IMG/VR virus record: IMGVR_UViG_3300037040_000002
Span: 1-40,964 of that record
Length of the DNA: 40,964 nucleotides
Source: a virus
Strand: one strand, 5' to 3'
In this document: positions 7,683-17,150 of the stretch, one piece after another
How positions within the stretch are numbered: the stretch's first letter is position 1
How the letters are laid out: each line of letters opens with the position of its first letter
Notes under the pieces: model-generated
Told to the model about the DNA's origin: nothing
What the model saw: only the letters and a program-made list of their open reading frames with translations
Database searches by the model: none
Program-made: the position numbers and the translations under genes

Positions 7683-10600
7683 TGGCCGACGCAGAACTCC
7701 AGTTCCTGTTGAAACTTCGGGACGAAGCGTCGGCTGTCATCGCGAAGCACGCGGACGCCTTCAAGCAGGCGGGTGCGGCGGCGGGCTCCATGGGCGCGGC
7801 TGGCCAACAGGCCGCTCAGGCTTATGACACCGTCGCCACCGCCATGTCCAAGGCCGGCAAGGAGGCTCTCGACGCCCACAAGAAGGCGTCCGAGGGCGCG
7901 AAGGAGCACGGTTCCGCGCTCAACGATATCAAGGAGCATATCAGCGACCTCGGCCGTGGTTACGGCGAGCTGAAGGAAGCCGCCGCTGGCGCGGTCGAGA
8001 CCATGCTCGGCCTGTTCGCCGTCAACGCCCTATTCCGCGAGACCGTCGGGGAAGCCGAGCGGTTCGAGCAAGCCCTGATCAAAATCCATCAAGCCGGCAG
8101 CATGTCGACCGAGCAGGTCAAGGAGCTCGGCGAGGAGATCGGTAAGCTGTCGACCACCAAGGGCGTCGCCGAGACCGCCGAGCAGTTGCTTGGCATCGCA
8201 GGGGCCGCGACCCGTCTTGGCGCTGACGGGCCGGAAGGGGTGAAGGAGTTCACGGTCGCCGTTGATCGGATGGCGTCGGCCACGGGCACCGCTGGCGACG
8301 AGGTCGCGGGCAGCATCGGCCGCATCCTGAAGGCGACCGGCGAGGGTCTCGAAAACGTCGAGCACTTCACCAATGCCTTGGCGCAGATGGGTCCGAAAAC
8401 GGGTGGCGGCGTGGCGGGGATGGTCGCGACCATCGACGGCATTACGCGCATGTCGCAGGGCCTCAAGTTCACGACCAACGAGCTGATAGGCTTCTCCGTC
8501 GCGGCGCAAAAGCTGAACGTCATGCCGCGTCAATTCGGCGTGGAGCTGGTCAATGTTCTCGACCGCATGAAGATGGGCGCGGAACAGGGCAAGGTCGGCA
8601 TGTTGGCGCTCGGCGACGCGATCGGCATCCCGGCCGAAAAGTTCAAGGAGATGATCGCCAGCAGCCCGAATGAAGTGCTCATGGCGCTGTTGCACACGCT
8701 CCACGACATGGAGGCGCAGGGCAAGGATGTTTCCGGCATCCTGTCGCAGCTAGGACTGGAAAGCGGGCGCGCGGGCGTCTTGCTCCAGAACATGGCCAAG
8801 AACGTCGACACGCTCACCAACGCGCAGGGGCAGGCCGCGTCCGCGTCGGAGAACACCGCCAAGACCACTGAGATGGTCAAGGAGCGTTTCGAAACACTCG
8901 ACGGCGCGTTCAAATACTTGCACAACAGCATCTCGGAGTTCGGCAAGGACATTGGCGAGGTCACGCGCTCCGACTGGATGGCGTGGATCAATCACGGGGC
9001 CGACGCCGTCAACGCATTGCACGAGGCGTTCAACGCCATACCCGAGCCTATCAGGAAGGTTGGCGTCAATCTGGCGATCGGCTCTGGCGCTGCCATGCTG
9101 TTCGGTGTCGCTTTCAAAACCCTAAAGTCCTTCGCCCTACCGCTGGTCGAAATGTTCGGCAACTTGGCCGGGGTCGTTAGACTGGCTGCTTCGGCGTTCA
9201 CGGCCTTGCGCGCGTCGGCCTTGCTGACGGGCATCACGATAGGTGGCGTCACGGCACCGTTGTGGCTAATCGTCGGCGCGGTCGCGGCGGTCGGCGTGGC
9301 GATCTATGCGTATTGGGACAAGGTCAAGGAGGTCGGCTCTTGGATCAAGGAGCACCTTGCGGCGATGCTCGGCATCAATGTGAGCGACGCCGAGAAACAG
9401 GGTAAGGCGGCCGGCGAGGCGTTCCGCAAGGGCGTTGAGGCTCGCCACAAGGCCAACGCCCATCAAAAGGAGCAAAAGCAGCACGAAGGGCAGCAGTCGG
9501 CGCGAACCCCGGCCAACGACAACAAGAACGGCGTCCTCAATGAGCGTGACTATGAGCTGGTCATGCAGCTCGACCACGCGCGAAAGCTGCGTGAGGAAGT
9601 GGCGAAGCTCCAAAAAGCCTATGCGGCTTGGGCTGCAATGTCTTCCGGGCCGATGGCCCCGAAGGACAACTTCGAGCGCGAGCGCGTCGGCCAACAGCTG
9701 AAGGAGAAGCAGAACGAGGCAGACGACCCGCTCTACGCGCAGAAGAAGAAGCTCAGCGATCAGGCCGATGCGTCCCTCGCGGTGACGCAGTCCGAGAAGG
9801 ATCGGCTGGAGGTTGAGAAGGCGATCCGCGACGCGATCGAGGCCGGCAATCTGGCCATGAGCGATGCCGAGAGTAAGGCCAAGCTGGTCGCCGCGATCCA
9901 ATCGGCGCAGGCCGCTAAGAAGGCTGGCGAGTTCAAGTCCGAGATGGTCGGCATGAGCAACCAGCTGGCGAACGCCAAGGCGATCACGCAGGCCGAGAAG
10001 GATCAGCTCGGCATCGCGCAGCAGATCGACACGCTGCGCCGGTCCAAGGGCTATTCCGAGGAACAGCTCGGGCAGCTGAAGCAAATCCTCGAAGTCACCA
10101 AGCAGATCGAGCGCGAGACCGAGCAGTGGCAGCGCCTGAACCCGCAGGCCAAGGCGATCTCGGACTATTCCGATCAGCTGAAGCTGTTGGATCAGCGCCG
10201 GAAGGAAGGTTCGATCAGCCTTCAGGAGTTCCAGCGCGAAAGCACCAAGCTGCATTTCGACACGCTGTCGGCGCGCGATCCGATTGGTGCGATCGCCCAG
10301 TCTCAGAAGGACGAGATCGCGCAACTCAGCATCGTCGGCGATCACGAGGAGGCGATCCGCAAGGCCGAGCAGCAAGTCCTCGAACTGCGCAAGCAGGGCA
10401 TCACCGTCACCTCGCAGATGTCCGACGCGCTGAAGAAATACAACGTCGACATCGAGCAAGCGAAGAAGGCGCAGGAGGGCGGCTTCGCGGGTTGGGCCAA
10501 GCAGAATGGCAACCTGCAAGACAACATGAACAAGCTCGAAAGCTCGTTCGCCGACGGCCTGTCTGGGGCCATCTCCAGCGCGCTGAGCGGCAAGAAGGAC

Positions 10601-13036
10601 GCCTTCAAGCAGTTCGCTCAGAACTTCGGCAAGACGATGATGGACACCGGCATCAAGATGATGATGGCCGATTTCATCAAGAGCGTCCAAGGCACTCCGG
10701 GGGGGAACTTCCTGAAGGACGCCGCCAAGCAAATGGGTCTGATCAAGGACGAGGCCGGCAAGCAGGTTAAGAGCACCGCCGCCGAGGCGGCCAAGACCGC
10801 AGACGCGCTCAAGAATATGAACACCGGCACGATGGCGGTCACGGCCAGCGTCGTGAACATCAACGGCACGCCGGTAGCTGGGGTCGGAGCGGGCGCTGGC
10901 GGCGGGGTTGGCAGCACTGGTGGCGTCGGCTCGCAAGGACCGGTCGGCTCTGGCGGCTCTGTGACGACTGGCGCAGCCAATGAAAGCGCGGCTGGGACCG
11001 GCAACGTCGGCTCCATGCCGAACTTGGGCGGCTCGACGGCGGCAATCAGCGCCGGCACGCAGGCTGTGCAAGGCACTGGCACTGGCGCGATTTCGTCCAT
11101 GCCGAACCTCGGTTCGTTTGGCGTGACGCCGAGCGCGCCAACGGCCGCGCCGTCGAACGACAACACTGCGGGCCAGACCTTGCCCGGCGCTTTCGCCGGC
11201 AAGAGCGTTGGTTTGCTGCCCGGCGCGCAGCTGCCAAGCGGCGTCAACGGCATGGGTGCGTTGGTCGCGCAAGGGTCGCAAGGGGTTCAGAGCGCCTTCG
11301 GCGGAAATGGTGTCGGCACTCTTCCGGGCATGACATTGCCGGGCGGGGTCAATGGTTTTGGGTCACTGCTACCGCTGCCGGCTTCTTCGCCCAACGGCAT
11401 CCCGACTGAAGGCAAGGCTCTGCTCGACGCGATCGGCGTCGGCGAGAGCCATGGTGATTACACGTCCATGTTCACAGGTCACGGACCTACGCGCCATTTC
11501 TCCGACTTCAGCCAACACCCGAACAGCCCCGATCAGATTGTCCGTGGCCCAAACGCCGGCAAGTGGTCGTCGGCGGCTGGCAAGTATCAGTTCATCAAGG
11601 GAACGTGGGATGACGAACAAAAGCGCCTCGGCCTGAAGGACTTCAGCCCCGAGAGCCAGGACAGGGCTGCGTGGGATTTGGCGCAGCGCACCTATAAGGA
11701 AAAAACGGGAGGTGATCTGACGGGAGCGTTGCGAAAGGGGGACGTGGGTTCCGTCGGCCCGGCTCTGCACGGGCAATGGACCTCTCTACCGGGCGGCATA
11801 GAGGCGACCGCCAGTCAGCAAAAGCTACAGGAGCGATATAACGACGCTTTTCAGAAGCAGCATGGTTCTAACGACAACGTTGATCGCACGCCTACCAACA
11901 GCATACCAGACGGAACGAAGGGTCAGATTGATCAGGCGCGCAAGGCGCAGGATGATTTGCGCCGCGTGGAGGCCGATGGCGCGAAGGACCGCGTCTCGGC
12001 GGCCAAGGACGCGCATGACCAGATACGCGACGCAGACCAGAACGGGTGGAAGGATCAGGTTAAGGACAACAAGGATCAGCTGCGCGACCTGTCCACGAGC
12101 AACAGCGCGACGGGCGCAGGCAGCAGCGACACGACGACCACGGCCGGCAACACGTCGAGCGGCCTCGACGGTCTATCCGGCATGTTGCCCGGGCTGCTGG
12201 CCTCGGGGGGCGGTTTGCTGTCGGGCGCGTTCAACCATCATAAGGACCAGTATCACAGCGTTTTGGACGCCAAGAGCGACACTGAGGCTATGGCCGCGCT
12301 CGGTATCACGGCGGGGCCGAATGGCGGTCACACGATCACCTTCGGCGGACCCGACAATCCGAACGGCAGTCGCGCCAAGATGATGGCGATGATGCCGTTG
12401 GGCATGAGCCTTCTGAAGCAGCTTCCCAGCCTGTTCGGCAAGGGTGGCCTCGGCAATCTGTTCGGCAGCGCGCAGACCGGCGCTCAGAGCTTGGTCGATG
12501 GCGTGATGCAGCCGGCGACTGACGCGGCTTCCTCGGCGGCCTCGGGCCTCGGGGACGCGGCTTCCGGCGCTGCTTCTGGATTGGGCGACGCGGCGTCTGG
12601 CGCGGCTGGCGGCATGGCCGACGGCGGCGGGGGTATATTCGACCTGTTGGCGGGCCTGTTCCATGAAGGCGGCTTGGTCGGCGCTGGCACCCCGGCGTCG
12701 GGTTATCGCTCGGCCTCGCCTAGCCTGTGGATCGGCGCTCCGCGTTACCATGACGGTTTGAACGACGACGAGTTCCCTGCCATCTTGCAGCGCGGCGAGC
12801 GCGTGCTCACCGCCAACGACAATGCGCGCATGTCGAAGACGTTGGCCGGTCTGACGGAGCAGCTGGCGAACCAGCACAAGAGCAATGGTGGCAACAACAA
12901 TGTGAATAACAGCCGCACGGTCAATCAGACGGTGCACTTGCACGCCAAGGACGAGGACGGCGTGCGCAAATCCTCCAATCAGGTCGCCTCCGCGCTCAGC
13001 CACGCGACCGCGCAAGCCGCCGCTCGTTGGCGGTAA
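7682..13036 (+). CDS. Tape measure protein with embedded muramidase-like domain
   Basis: This 1784-residue protein is the longest in the window; its length sets tail length. The N-terminal 420 residues follow the TP901-type tape measure pattern of helices and short repeats. Hydrophobic segments near residues 460-480 and 525-545 (PLWLIVGAVAAVGVAIYAYW) come next, then long coiled coils (about 590-1030). A Gly/Ser-rich linker (about 1060-1240) follows. Residues about 1245-1375 form a lysozyme-like domain with GVGESHGDY (the Glu is the likely catalytic residue) and the KWSSAAGKYQFIKGTW signature of phage muramidases. The C-terminus has Gly/Ala-rich and Asn-rich tracts. The hydrolase part probably opens peptidoglycan during DNA entry. 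Confidence 0.92.
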   Translation: MADAELQFLLKLRDEASAVIAKHADAFKQAGAAAGSMGAAGQQAAQAYDTVATAMSKAGKEALDAHKKASEGAKEHGSALNDIKEHISDLGRGYGELKEAAAGAVETMLGLFAVNALFRETVGEAERFEQALIKIHQAGSMSTEQVKELGEEIGKLSTTKGVAETAEQLLGIAGAATRLGADGPEGVKEFTVAVDRMASATGTAGDEVAGSIGRILKATGEGLENVEHFTNALAQMGPKTGGGVAGMVATIDGITRMSQGLKFTTNELIGFSVAAQKLNVMPRQFGVELVNVLDRMKMGAEQGKVGMLALGDAIGIPAEKFKEMIASSPNEVLMALLHTLHDMEAQGKDVSGILSQLGLESGRAGVLLQNMAKNVDTLTNAQGQAASASENTAKTTEMVKERFETLDGAFKYLHNSISEFGKDIGEVTRSDWMAWINHGADAVNALHEAFNAIPEPIRKVGVNLAIGSGAAMLFGVAFKTLKSFALPLVEMFGNLAGVVRLAASAFTALRASALLTGITIGGVTAPLWLIVGAVAAVGVAIYAYWDKVKEVGSWIKEHLAAMLGINVSDAEKQGKAAGEAFRKGVEARHKANAHQKEQKQHEGQQSARTPANDNKNGVLNERDYELVMQLDHARKLREEVAKLQKAYAAWAAMSSGPMAPKDNFERERVGQQLKEKQNEADDPLYAQKKKLSDQADASLAVTQSEKDRLEVEKAIRDAIEAGNLAMSDAESKAKLVAAIQSAQAAKKAGEFKSEMVGMSNQLANAKAITQAEKDQLGIAQQIDTLRRSKGYSEEQLGQLKQILEVTKQIERETEQWQRLNPQAKAISDYSDQLKLLDQRRKEGSISLQEFQRESTKLHFDTLSARDPIGAIAQSQKDEIAQLSIVGDHEEAIRKAEQQVLELRKQGITVTSQMSDALKKYNVDIEQAKKAQEGGFAGWAKQNGNLQDNMNKLESSFADGLSGAISSALSGKKDAFKQFAQNFGKTMMDTGIKMMMADFIKSVQGTPGGNFLKDAAKQMGLIKDEAGKQVKSTAAEAAKTADALKNMNTGTMAVTASVVNINGTPVAGVGAGAGGGVGSTGGVGSQGPVGSGGSVTTGAANESAAGTGNVGSMPNLGGSTAAISAGTQAVQGTGTGAISSMPNLGSFGVTPSAPTAAPSNDNTAGQTLPGAFAGKSVGLLPGAQLPSGVNGMGALVAQGSQGVQSAFGGNGVGTLPGMTLPGGVNGFGSLLPLPASSPNGIPTEGKALLDAIGVGESHGDYTSMFTGHGPTRHFSDFSQHPNSPDQIVRGPNAGKWSSAAGKYQFIKGTWDDEQKRLGLKDFSPESQDRAAWDLAQRTYKEKTGGDLTGALRKGDVGSVGPALHGQWTSLPGGIEATASQQKLQERYNDAFQKQHGSNDNVDRTPTNSIPDGTKGQIDQARKAQDDLRRVEADGAKDRVSAAKDAHDQIRDADQNGWKDQVKDNKDQLRDLSTSNSATGAGSSDTTTTAGNTSSGLDGLSGMLPGLLASGGGLLSGAFNHHKDQYHSVLDAKSDTEAMAALGITAGPNGGHTITFGGPDNPNGSRAKMMAMMPLGMSLLKQLPSLFGKGGLGNLFGSAQTGAQSLVDGVMQPATDAASSAASGLGDAASGAASGLGDAASGAAGGMADGGGGIFDLLAGLFHEGGLVGAGTPASGYRSASPSLWIGAPRYHDGLNDDEFPAILQRGERVLTANDNARMSKTLAGLTEQLANQHKSNGGNNNVNNSRTVNQTVHLHAKDEDGVRKSSNQVASALSHATAQAAARWR

Positions 13037-13037
13037 C

Positions 13038-13053
13038 GTGCAATCAATTGCAA
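13038..13053. promoter_or_regulatory. 16-bp palindromic motif (GTGCAATCAATTGCAA)
   Basis: Near-perfect copy placed in the 29-base gap between the tape measure stop and the next start, 12 bases before that start. Confidence 0.75.
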
Positions 13054-13065
13054 ATGGGGTAGGTC

Positions 13066-14283
13066 TTGTCGATAATTTACGCCAACGGGTTCGACCAGCT
13101 CGGTAAAGGACCGGCTAACAGCGGCACCGGCAGCAGCACTGGCGGCGGCGACGGCGAACCTTGGAGCCCCTACTGGGTCGGAACCTATTTCGCGACCGAG
13201 GGCTGGGTTCCCCAGACCCGAGGCGGCGGCCCTGGCGCGGGCGCTGTGGATGTCTACGCCATCAGCGACAACACGCCCGACGGCGAGGGCACGGCGATCA
13301 TGATTGGGTTCGCCGAAAGCCTCAGTTTACCCCTGCCGAGGTCGCCGAGCACGGTGATCCTGTCGCTTAAAGCCTGGAGCGACAACACGGCGTGGGAGGT
13401 GTTCGCGCTGTGCTGGTGGGCGCTGGGATCGGCCTCGTTCGACAACGCCTTCCAGTATCAGGCCGAGATCGTGGTGAACGCCGACGGCTCGGTGACGGTG
13501 AACTGCGACACCAATGTCCCCGAGGTGAACTCCCATTGGGCGGTCTATTCCTACACGACCGCTCCTGGCTTGATCGAACCGGGGACGTGGCATCGGTATG
13601 AGATTTACTACGATTGCGACTTGGCCAACGGCACTATCGTGCTGCGGGTCGACGGCCTCACCCAAATCAGCCTCTACAGCGTGCCGACGGTGAGCAATGT
13701 CACTGGCGAGCTGCCAGACACGGGCTTCACGCCGCAGATCAACATGATCCAGTTGTTCGGCTCTGGCAGCATCGGCAACCGCATCCTCTACGACGACATG
13801 ATCGTCGTCGACCCCACGGACGGCGTGGGCCTGTGCGATTTCCCCGGCCGCGTGCGCGTCGGGGCGATCCCCGTGGCGAAGGACGCAGGCCCCAATCAGA
13901 TGACGCCCTCGACGGGAACCGAGCATTTCGCTTGCGTCAACACTTTTCCCGACACGGAAGGCGTGGAGTGGTCGCCGCCGACGCCGACTTACCTGACGGC
14001 GAACGCCGCCAACCAGTCCGAGGTGTTTGGCTTCGGGCCGTTGCCCAGCGACGCGATGGACATCCTCGCCGTCATCCCCTGCGTTCGAGCCAAGGGCGAC
14101 GGCACGGCCGGCGTGCAGGCCACCGTGGCGCTGGGGGGTGAAGAATTCGCCACCACCCCATTCGTTCCGCCGTCAGCTAATTACGCGGGCAATCCCCAGA
14201 CGGTCATGGAGATTGATCCGCTGGGAGGCAGCTGGACCGTCAGGGAATTCCCTAACGCCTCGATGGTGGTGATCTCCAAATGA
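13066..14283 (+). CDS. Minor tail protein with lectin/laminin-G-like fold
   Basis: The start is a TTG at 13066 (SIIYANGFDQL follows) behind a GGGGTAGG site; no ATG or GTG fits. The 405-residue product is nearly all beta strand. Its middle part (about residues 20-270) reads like the concanavalin/laminin-G-like sandwiches of phage minor tail proteins: a YANGFD opening, a WHRYEIYYDCD...GTIVLRVDG strand pair, then ILYDDMIVVD. These usually contact the host surface or stabilise the tail tip. The gene ends in an ATGA overlap with the DUF2460 gene. Confidence 0.7.
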   Translation: MSIIYANGFDQLGKGPANSGTGSSTGGGDGEPWSPYWVGTYFATEGWVPQTRGGGPGAGAVDVYAISDNTPDGEGTAIMIGFAESLSLPLPRSPSTVILSLKAWSDNTAWEVFALCWWALGSASFDNAFQYQAEIVVNADGSVTVNCDTNVPEVNSHWAVYSYTTAPGLIEPGTWHRYEIYYDCDLANGTIVLRVDGLTQISLYSVPTVSNVTGELPDTGFTPQINMIQLFGSGSIGNRILYDDMIVVDPTDGVGLCDFPGRVRVGAIPVAKDAGPNQMTPSTGTEHFACVNTFPDTEGVEWSPPTPTYLTANAANQSEVFGFGPLPSDAMDILAVIPCVRAKGDGTAGVQATVALGGEEFATTPFVPPSANYAGNPQTVMEIDPLGGSWTVREFPNASMVVISK

Positions 14284-15329
14284 CCTACTCCCTTACGCTC
14301 GCCCAAGCCTACGTGCAGGTGATCTACAGCCCAAATCCCAACTTCGAGTGGATCGAGATGGTTCAATACACGCAATTCCCGAACGACATCAGCTACGGGT
14401 CGCTCAGCACGATCGGCTTCAGCACCTCGGTGGTTCAGGCCGACAGCGGCACCAATCAGCGCACGGCTCGATGGGATCAGGCGCTGCGCAAATACAACAT
14501 CTCCTATGGCGTCCGCACGCGCGAGCAGTTGCACGACCTGATCCAGTTCTTTCACGCGATGAAGGGGCGCTATTACTCGTTCCTGTATTTCGATTGGGCC
14601 GACTATTCCTCGAACTTCGCCACGCAGACCGAGGAGCGCGGGGTTCCCCCGATCACGGACACGGATCAGGTCATCGGCACGGGCGACGGCACCACGCAGG
14701 TGTTTCAGCTGACGAAGACCTATCAGACCAAGAACGGCTCGACCTCGCACGTCAGGCTGATCACCAAGCCGATGACCGCGCAATGGACCGACGCGCAGAT
14801 GACCATTCCGTGGTCGCCCGTGCTCGTCTCGCTCAACACTTGGGCTTGCAAAAACTTCACCGTCGACCCGACGACTGGCCTCGTCACGTTCGGAGCGCCC
14901 CCGATCATCAGCGGGACGTTCAACGGCGTGTTGCTCGATACGAACAAGGTGCAATACACAGGAGCCCCCGGCACCTTCCCGCAGGCGTTGTTGAACCAGA
15001 CCGTGCAGATCACGGGAGCCGCGACGCAGAACAACTGCCCGATGTTCACGACGGCCGAGTGCATCAGCGTGGCCGAGGACGGCGGCAACTGTGTCATCGA
15101 GTATTTCGGCCCGGGTAGCGCGCCGATCGCCGGCGCGTGGGACATGACCATTCAAGGCCATGACGGCACGCCGATCGAAGGCTCGACCGTTTTCGCCGGC
15201 TTCTATTTCTATGTTCCCGTCCAATTCGACACGGACGAGATTTCCACGAACTTCGAGGATTACGGCGTCGGCGCGGTCGACGGCGTCAAGCTGCTTGAGG
15301 TTCGTCCGACGGAGGCGCTCGGCATATGA
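14280..15329 (+). CDS. DUF2460 distal tail protein (GTA gp12-like)
   Basis: The N-terminal region carries the DUF2460 signature: FPNDISYGS near residue 35, an R.A.WDQALRKYNISYGV stretch, and FFHAMKGRYYSFLYFDWADY near residue 97. In the Rhodobacter gene transfer agent the corresponding protein forms the distal tail ring. At 349 residues it is longer than a typical member; the extra part (about residues 180-290) is beta-rich and may be an inserted surface module. It overlaps both neighbours by ATGA and is followed by the gp13-, gp14- and gp15-like genes in the GTA order. Confidence 0.88.
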   Translation: MTYSLTLAQAYVQVIYSPNPNFEWIEMVQYTQFPNDISYGSLSTIGFSTSVVQADSGTNQRTARWDQALRKYNISYGVRTREQLHDLIQFFHAMKGRYYSFLYFDWADYSSNFATQTEERGVPPITDTDQVIGTGDGTTQVFQLTKTYQTKNGSTSHVRLITKPMTAQWTDAQMTIPWSPVLVSLNTWACKNFTVDPTTGLVTFGAPPIISGTFNGVLLDTNKVQYTGAPGTFPQALLNQTVQITGAATQNNCPMFTTAECISVAEDGGNCVIEYFGPGSAPIAGAWDMTIQGHDGTPIEGSTVFAGFYFYVPVQFDTDEISTNFEDYGVGAVDGVKLLEVRPTEALGI

Positions 15330-16618
15330 AGCAGATCAATCCGCTCCTGTTCGAGGAGCTGTGCAAGACCTCGAACAATATCGTCACGGCTTGGACGGTC
15401 ACGCGGCTGGACGGCGTGGTGCTGGGCTTCACGTCGCATGACGTTCCGTTCATTTACAACGGCATCGCCTACAATCCGGCCAACGCCTTCAGCGCCTCGG
15501 CGGCCATGTCGAAGGCCGACTTCTCGCTCGACAACATGGAGGCCGACGTGCTGTTCACGGAGGGCATCCAAGAGCAGGACGTGATCAATGGCGTCTATGA
15601 TTACGCCTCGGTGCAGATGTTTTGGATCAACCCCTATAATCCTCAGTGGGGCTCGATCCCGATACGGGGCGGCAATCTCGGCGTAGTGACCTCGAAGCAG
15701 GGGCATTTCACGTCCGAGTTGCGGTCGTTTCAAGAACAGCTGCAATTGCCGTTCGGCGAGCTGTTCACGCTGGAGTGCAACGCCAAGCTCGGCGACGCGC
15801 AATGCAAGGTCGTCACGGCGGCCGGCGCTTGGGCTCCAAGCACGCAGTATTTCACGAGCGCGGTCTCCGACGCCTCCTACACGTCGGTCGTTCGCCCGAG
15901 CGTCTTTAACGGCTTCTGGTATAAGCTCGTCGGAGGCCCCAACACGCAGACGATCAGCAAGCCGTCAGGCGAGAATTACGCCGGCAACACATGGGTCGGC
16001 AACGCCTTCCTCTATACGCTGCTTTACGGGCAGGACCCGCCGATTTGGGTCGTCGTTTGGGCGATGCAGTTGCAGCAGGCTTGGCTCGCCAACCCGCCGC
16101 AGGGTCAACAAGTCACGGACACCGTGCCGCTCTCCAGCGGCAACAGCGGCGCGACCGAGCCCGCGTGGCCGACGACGCTCGGCGCGACCATCACGGACAA
16201 CGGGCTGACGTGGCAGGCGATCCGGGCGCGGGTGCAGTATGGCACGGTGTCGGGCGTCGTGAACCGCATGGGCTTCGTCGACAACAGCATCGCCCAAACC
16301 TCCGACATGTATGAGTTTTTCCAATACGGCACCCTGCAATGGCTCACCGGGGCCAATGCTGGCGTCGTCACGGAAATTCGTGATTTCCAAATCTTCAAGC
16401 CGGGCTACCCGACGTTTCAGCTGATCGACGTGATGATGTCGCCGATACAGGTAGGAGACACCTATTGGGTCTCTCAAGGCTGCAATCACATCCGCTCGAC
16501 CTGTTCAACGGTCTTCGACAACGTGTGGAACTTTCGAGGCTTCCCCGACATGCCGACCGAGGACACGGTGCTCGCGACGCCGAACTTCGAAAACGCAAAC
16601 TCCTCGTTCAACCTCTAG
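15326..16618 (+). CDS. DUF2163 baseplate hub protein (GTA gp13-like)
   Basis: The first 160 residues match DUF2163: TAWTVTRLDGVVLGFTSHD, then SLDNMEADVLF, FSWINPYN-like WINPYNPQWG, and LECNAKLGDAQC near residue 150. The C-terminal part has GCNHIRSTC near residue 386 followed by NFRGFPDMPTED. These four cysteines correspond to those reported to hold an iron-sulphur cluster in the GTA hub protein. About 200 residues of beta-rich sequence are inserted between the two cysteine pairs, making the protein (430 residues) longer than usual. It acts at the tail tip together with the NlpC/P60 peptidase and megatron. Confidence 0.88.
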   Translation: MKQINPLLFEELCKTSNNIVTAWTVTRLDGVVLGFTSHDVPFIYNGIAYNPANAFSASAAMSKADFSLDNMEADVLFTEGIQEQDVINGVYDYASVQMFWINPYNPQWGSIPIRGGNLGVVTSKQGHFTSELRSFQEQLQLPFGELFTLECNAKLGDAQCKVVTAAGAWAPSTQYFTSAVSDASYTSVVRPSVFNGFWYKLVGGPNTQTISKPSGENYAGNTWVGNAFLYTLLYGQDPPIWVVVWAMQLQQAWLANPPQGQQVTDTVPLSSGNSGATEPAWPTTLGATITDNGLTWQAIRARVQYGTVSGVVNRMGFVDNSIAQTSDMYEFFQYGTLQWLTGANAGVVTEIRDFQIFKPGYPTFQLIDVMMSPIQVGDTYWVSQGCNHIRSTCSTVFDNVWNFRGFPDMPTEDTVLATPNFENANSSFNL

Positions 16619-16635
16619 CCTTCGAGCTCATTTTC

Positions 16636-16651
16636 GTGCAATCAATTGCAC
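16636..16651. promoter_or_regulatory. 16-bp palindromic motif (GTGCAATCAATTGCAC)
   Basis: Near-perfect copy in the 55-base gap before the peptidase gene, 22 bases upstream of its ATG and followed by an AGGAGGG ribosome site. Confidence 0.78.
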
Positions 16652-16673
16652 GCACAACAGTCTAGGAGGGATC

Positions 16674-17135
16674 ATGTTCTCACGTAGCGCCATCGTGACC
16701 GAGGCCACCAGCTGGGTGGGCACGCCTTTTCAGCATCAAGGCCGGACGAAGGGTCCGCACGGCGGCGTCGATTGCGTCGGCCTGATTATCGGCGTGTCCA
16801 AGAACCTCGGTTATTACCCTCAGGACGTGCCGCATAACTATCAGAAGCAGCCGAACACGCCGATGTTGAATAAGACGTGCGAGACACTGCTGACCAAGCC
16901 GGCCAATCGCCAAGGGCTCGCCAAGGCGCTGCCCGGCGACATTCTGATGTTCGCCACCAATCAGGCTGGGCAGGGCACGCATCTGGCTTGGGCCGTCATG
17001 CTGAACGGTCGTCTGTCCATGCTGCACGTGATGACCACGCAAGGCGCGACGGTCTGTATGCACCGTATCGCCCCGCCATGGACGAGCAAATACCTGACTA
17101 CCTACACCCTGCCCTTCACGGAAGAGCCCGCTTAA
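16674..17135 (+). CDS. NlpC/P60 tail peptidase (GTA gp14-like)
   Basis: This 153-residue NlpC/P60-fold cysteine peptidase cleaves peptide cross-links of peptidoglycan at the tail tip. The catalytic cysteine is in GGVDCVGL (about residue 34), preceded by the family's ATSWVGTPFQHQG opening. THLAW near residue 103 supplies the expected histidine. The length is that of the GTA gp14-type enzyme. A strong AGGAGGG precedes the ATG, and the megatron gene follows after 15 bases. Confidence 0.88.
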   Translation: MFSRSAIVTEATSWVGTPFQHQGRTKGPHGGVDCVGLIIGVSKNLGYYPQDVPHNYQKQPNTPMLNKTCETLLTKPANRQGLAKALPGDILMFATNQAGQGTHLAWAVMLNGRLSMLHVMTTQGATVCMHRIAPPWTSKYLTTYTLPFTEEPA

Positions 17136-17150
17136 CCACAGGAGGCGACC

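Noticed and set aside
13048-13076. Promoter TTGCAA-17-GATAAT
   Set aside because: It would start transcription inside the 13066 gene, after its start codon, with no later start codon that keeps the protein.
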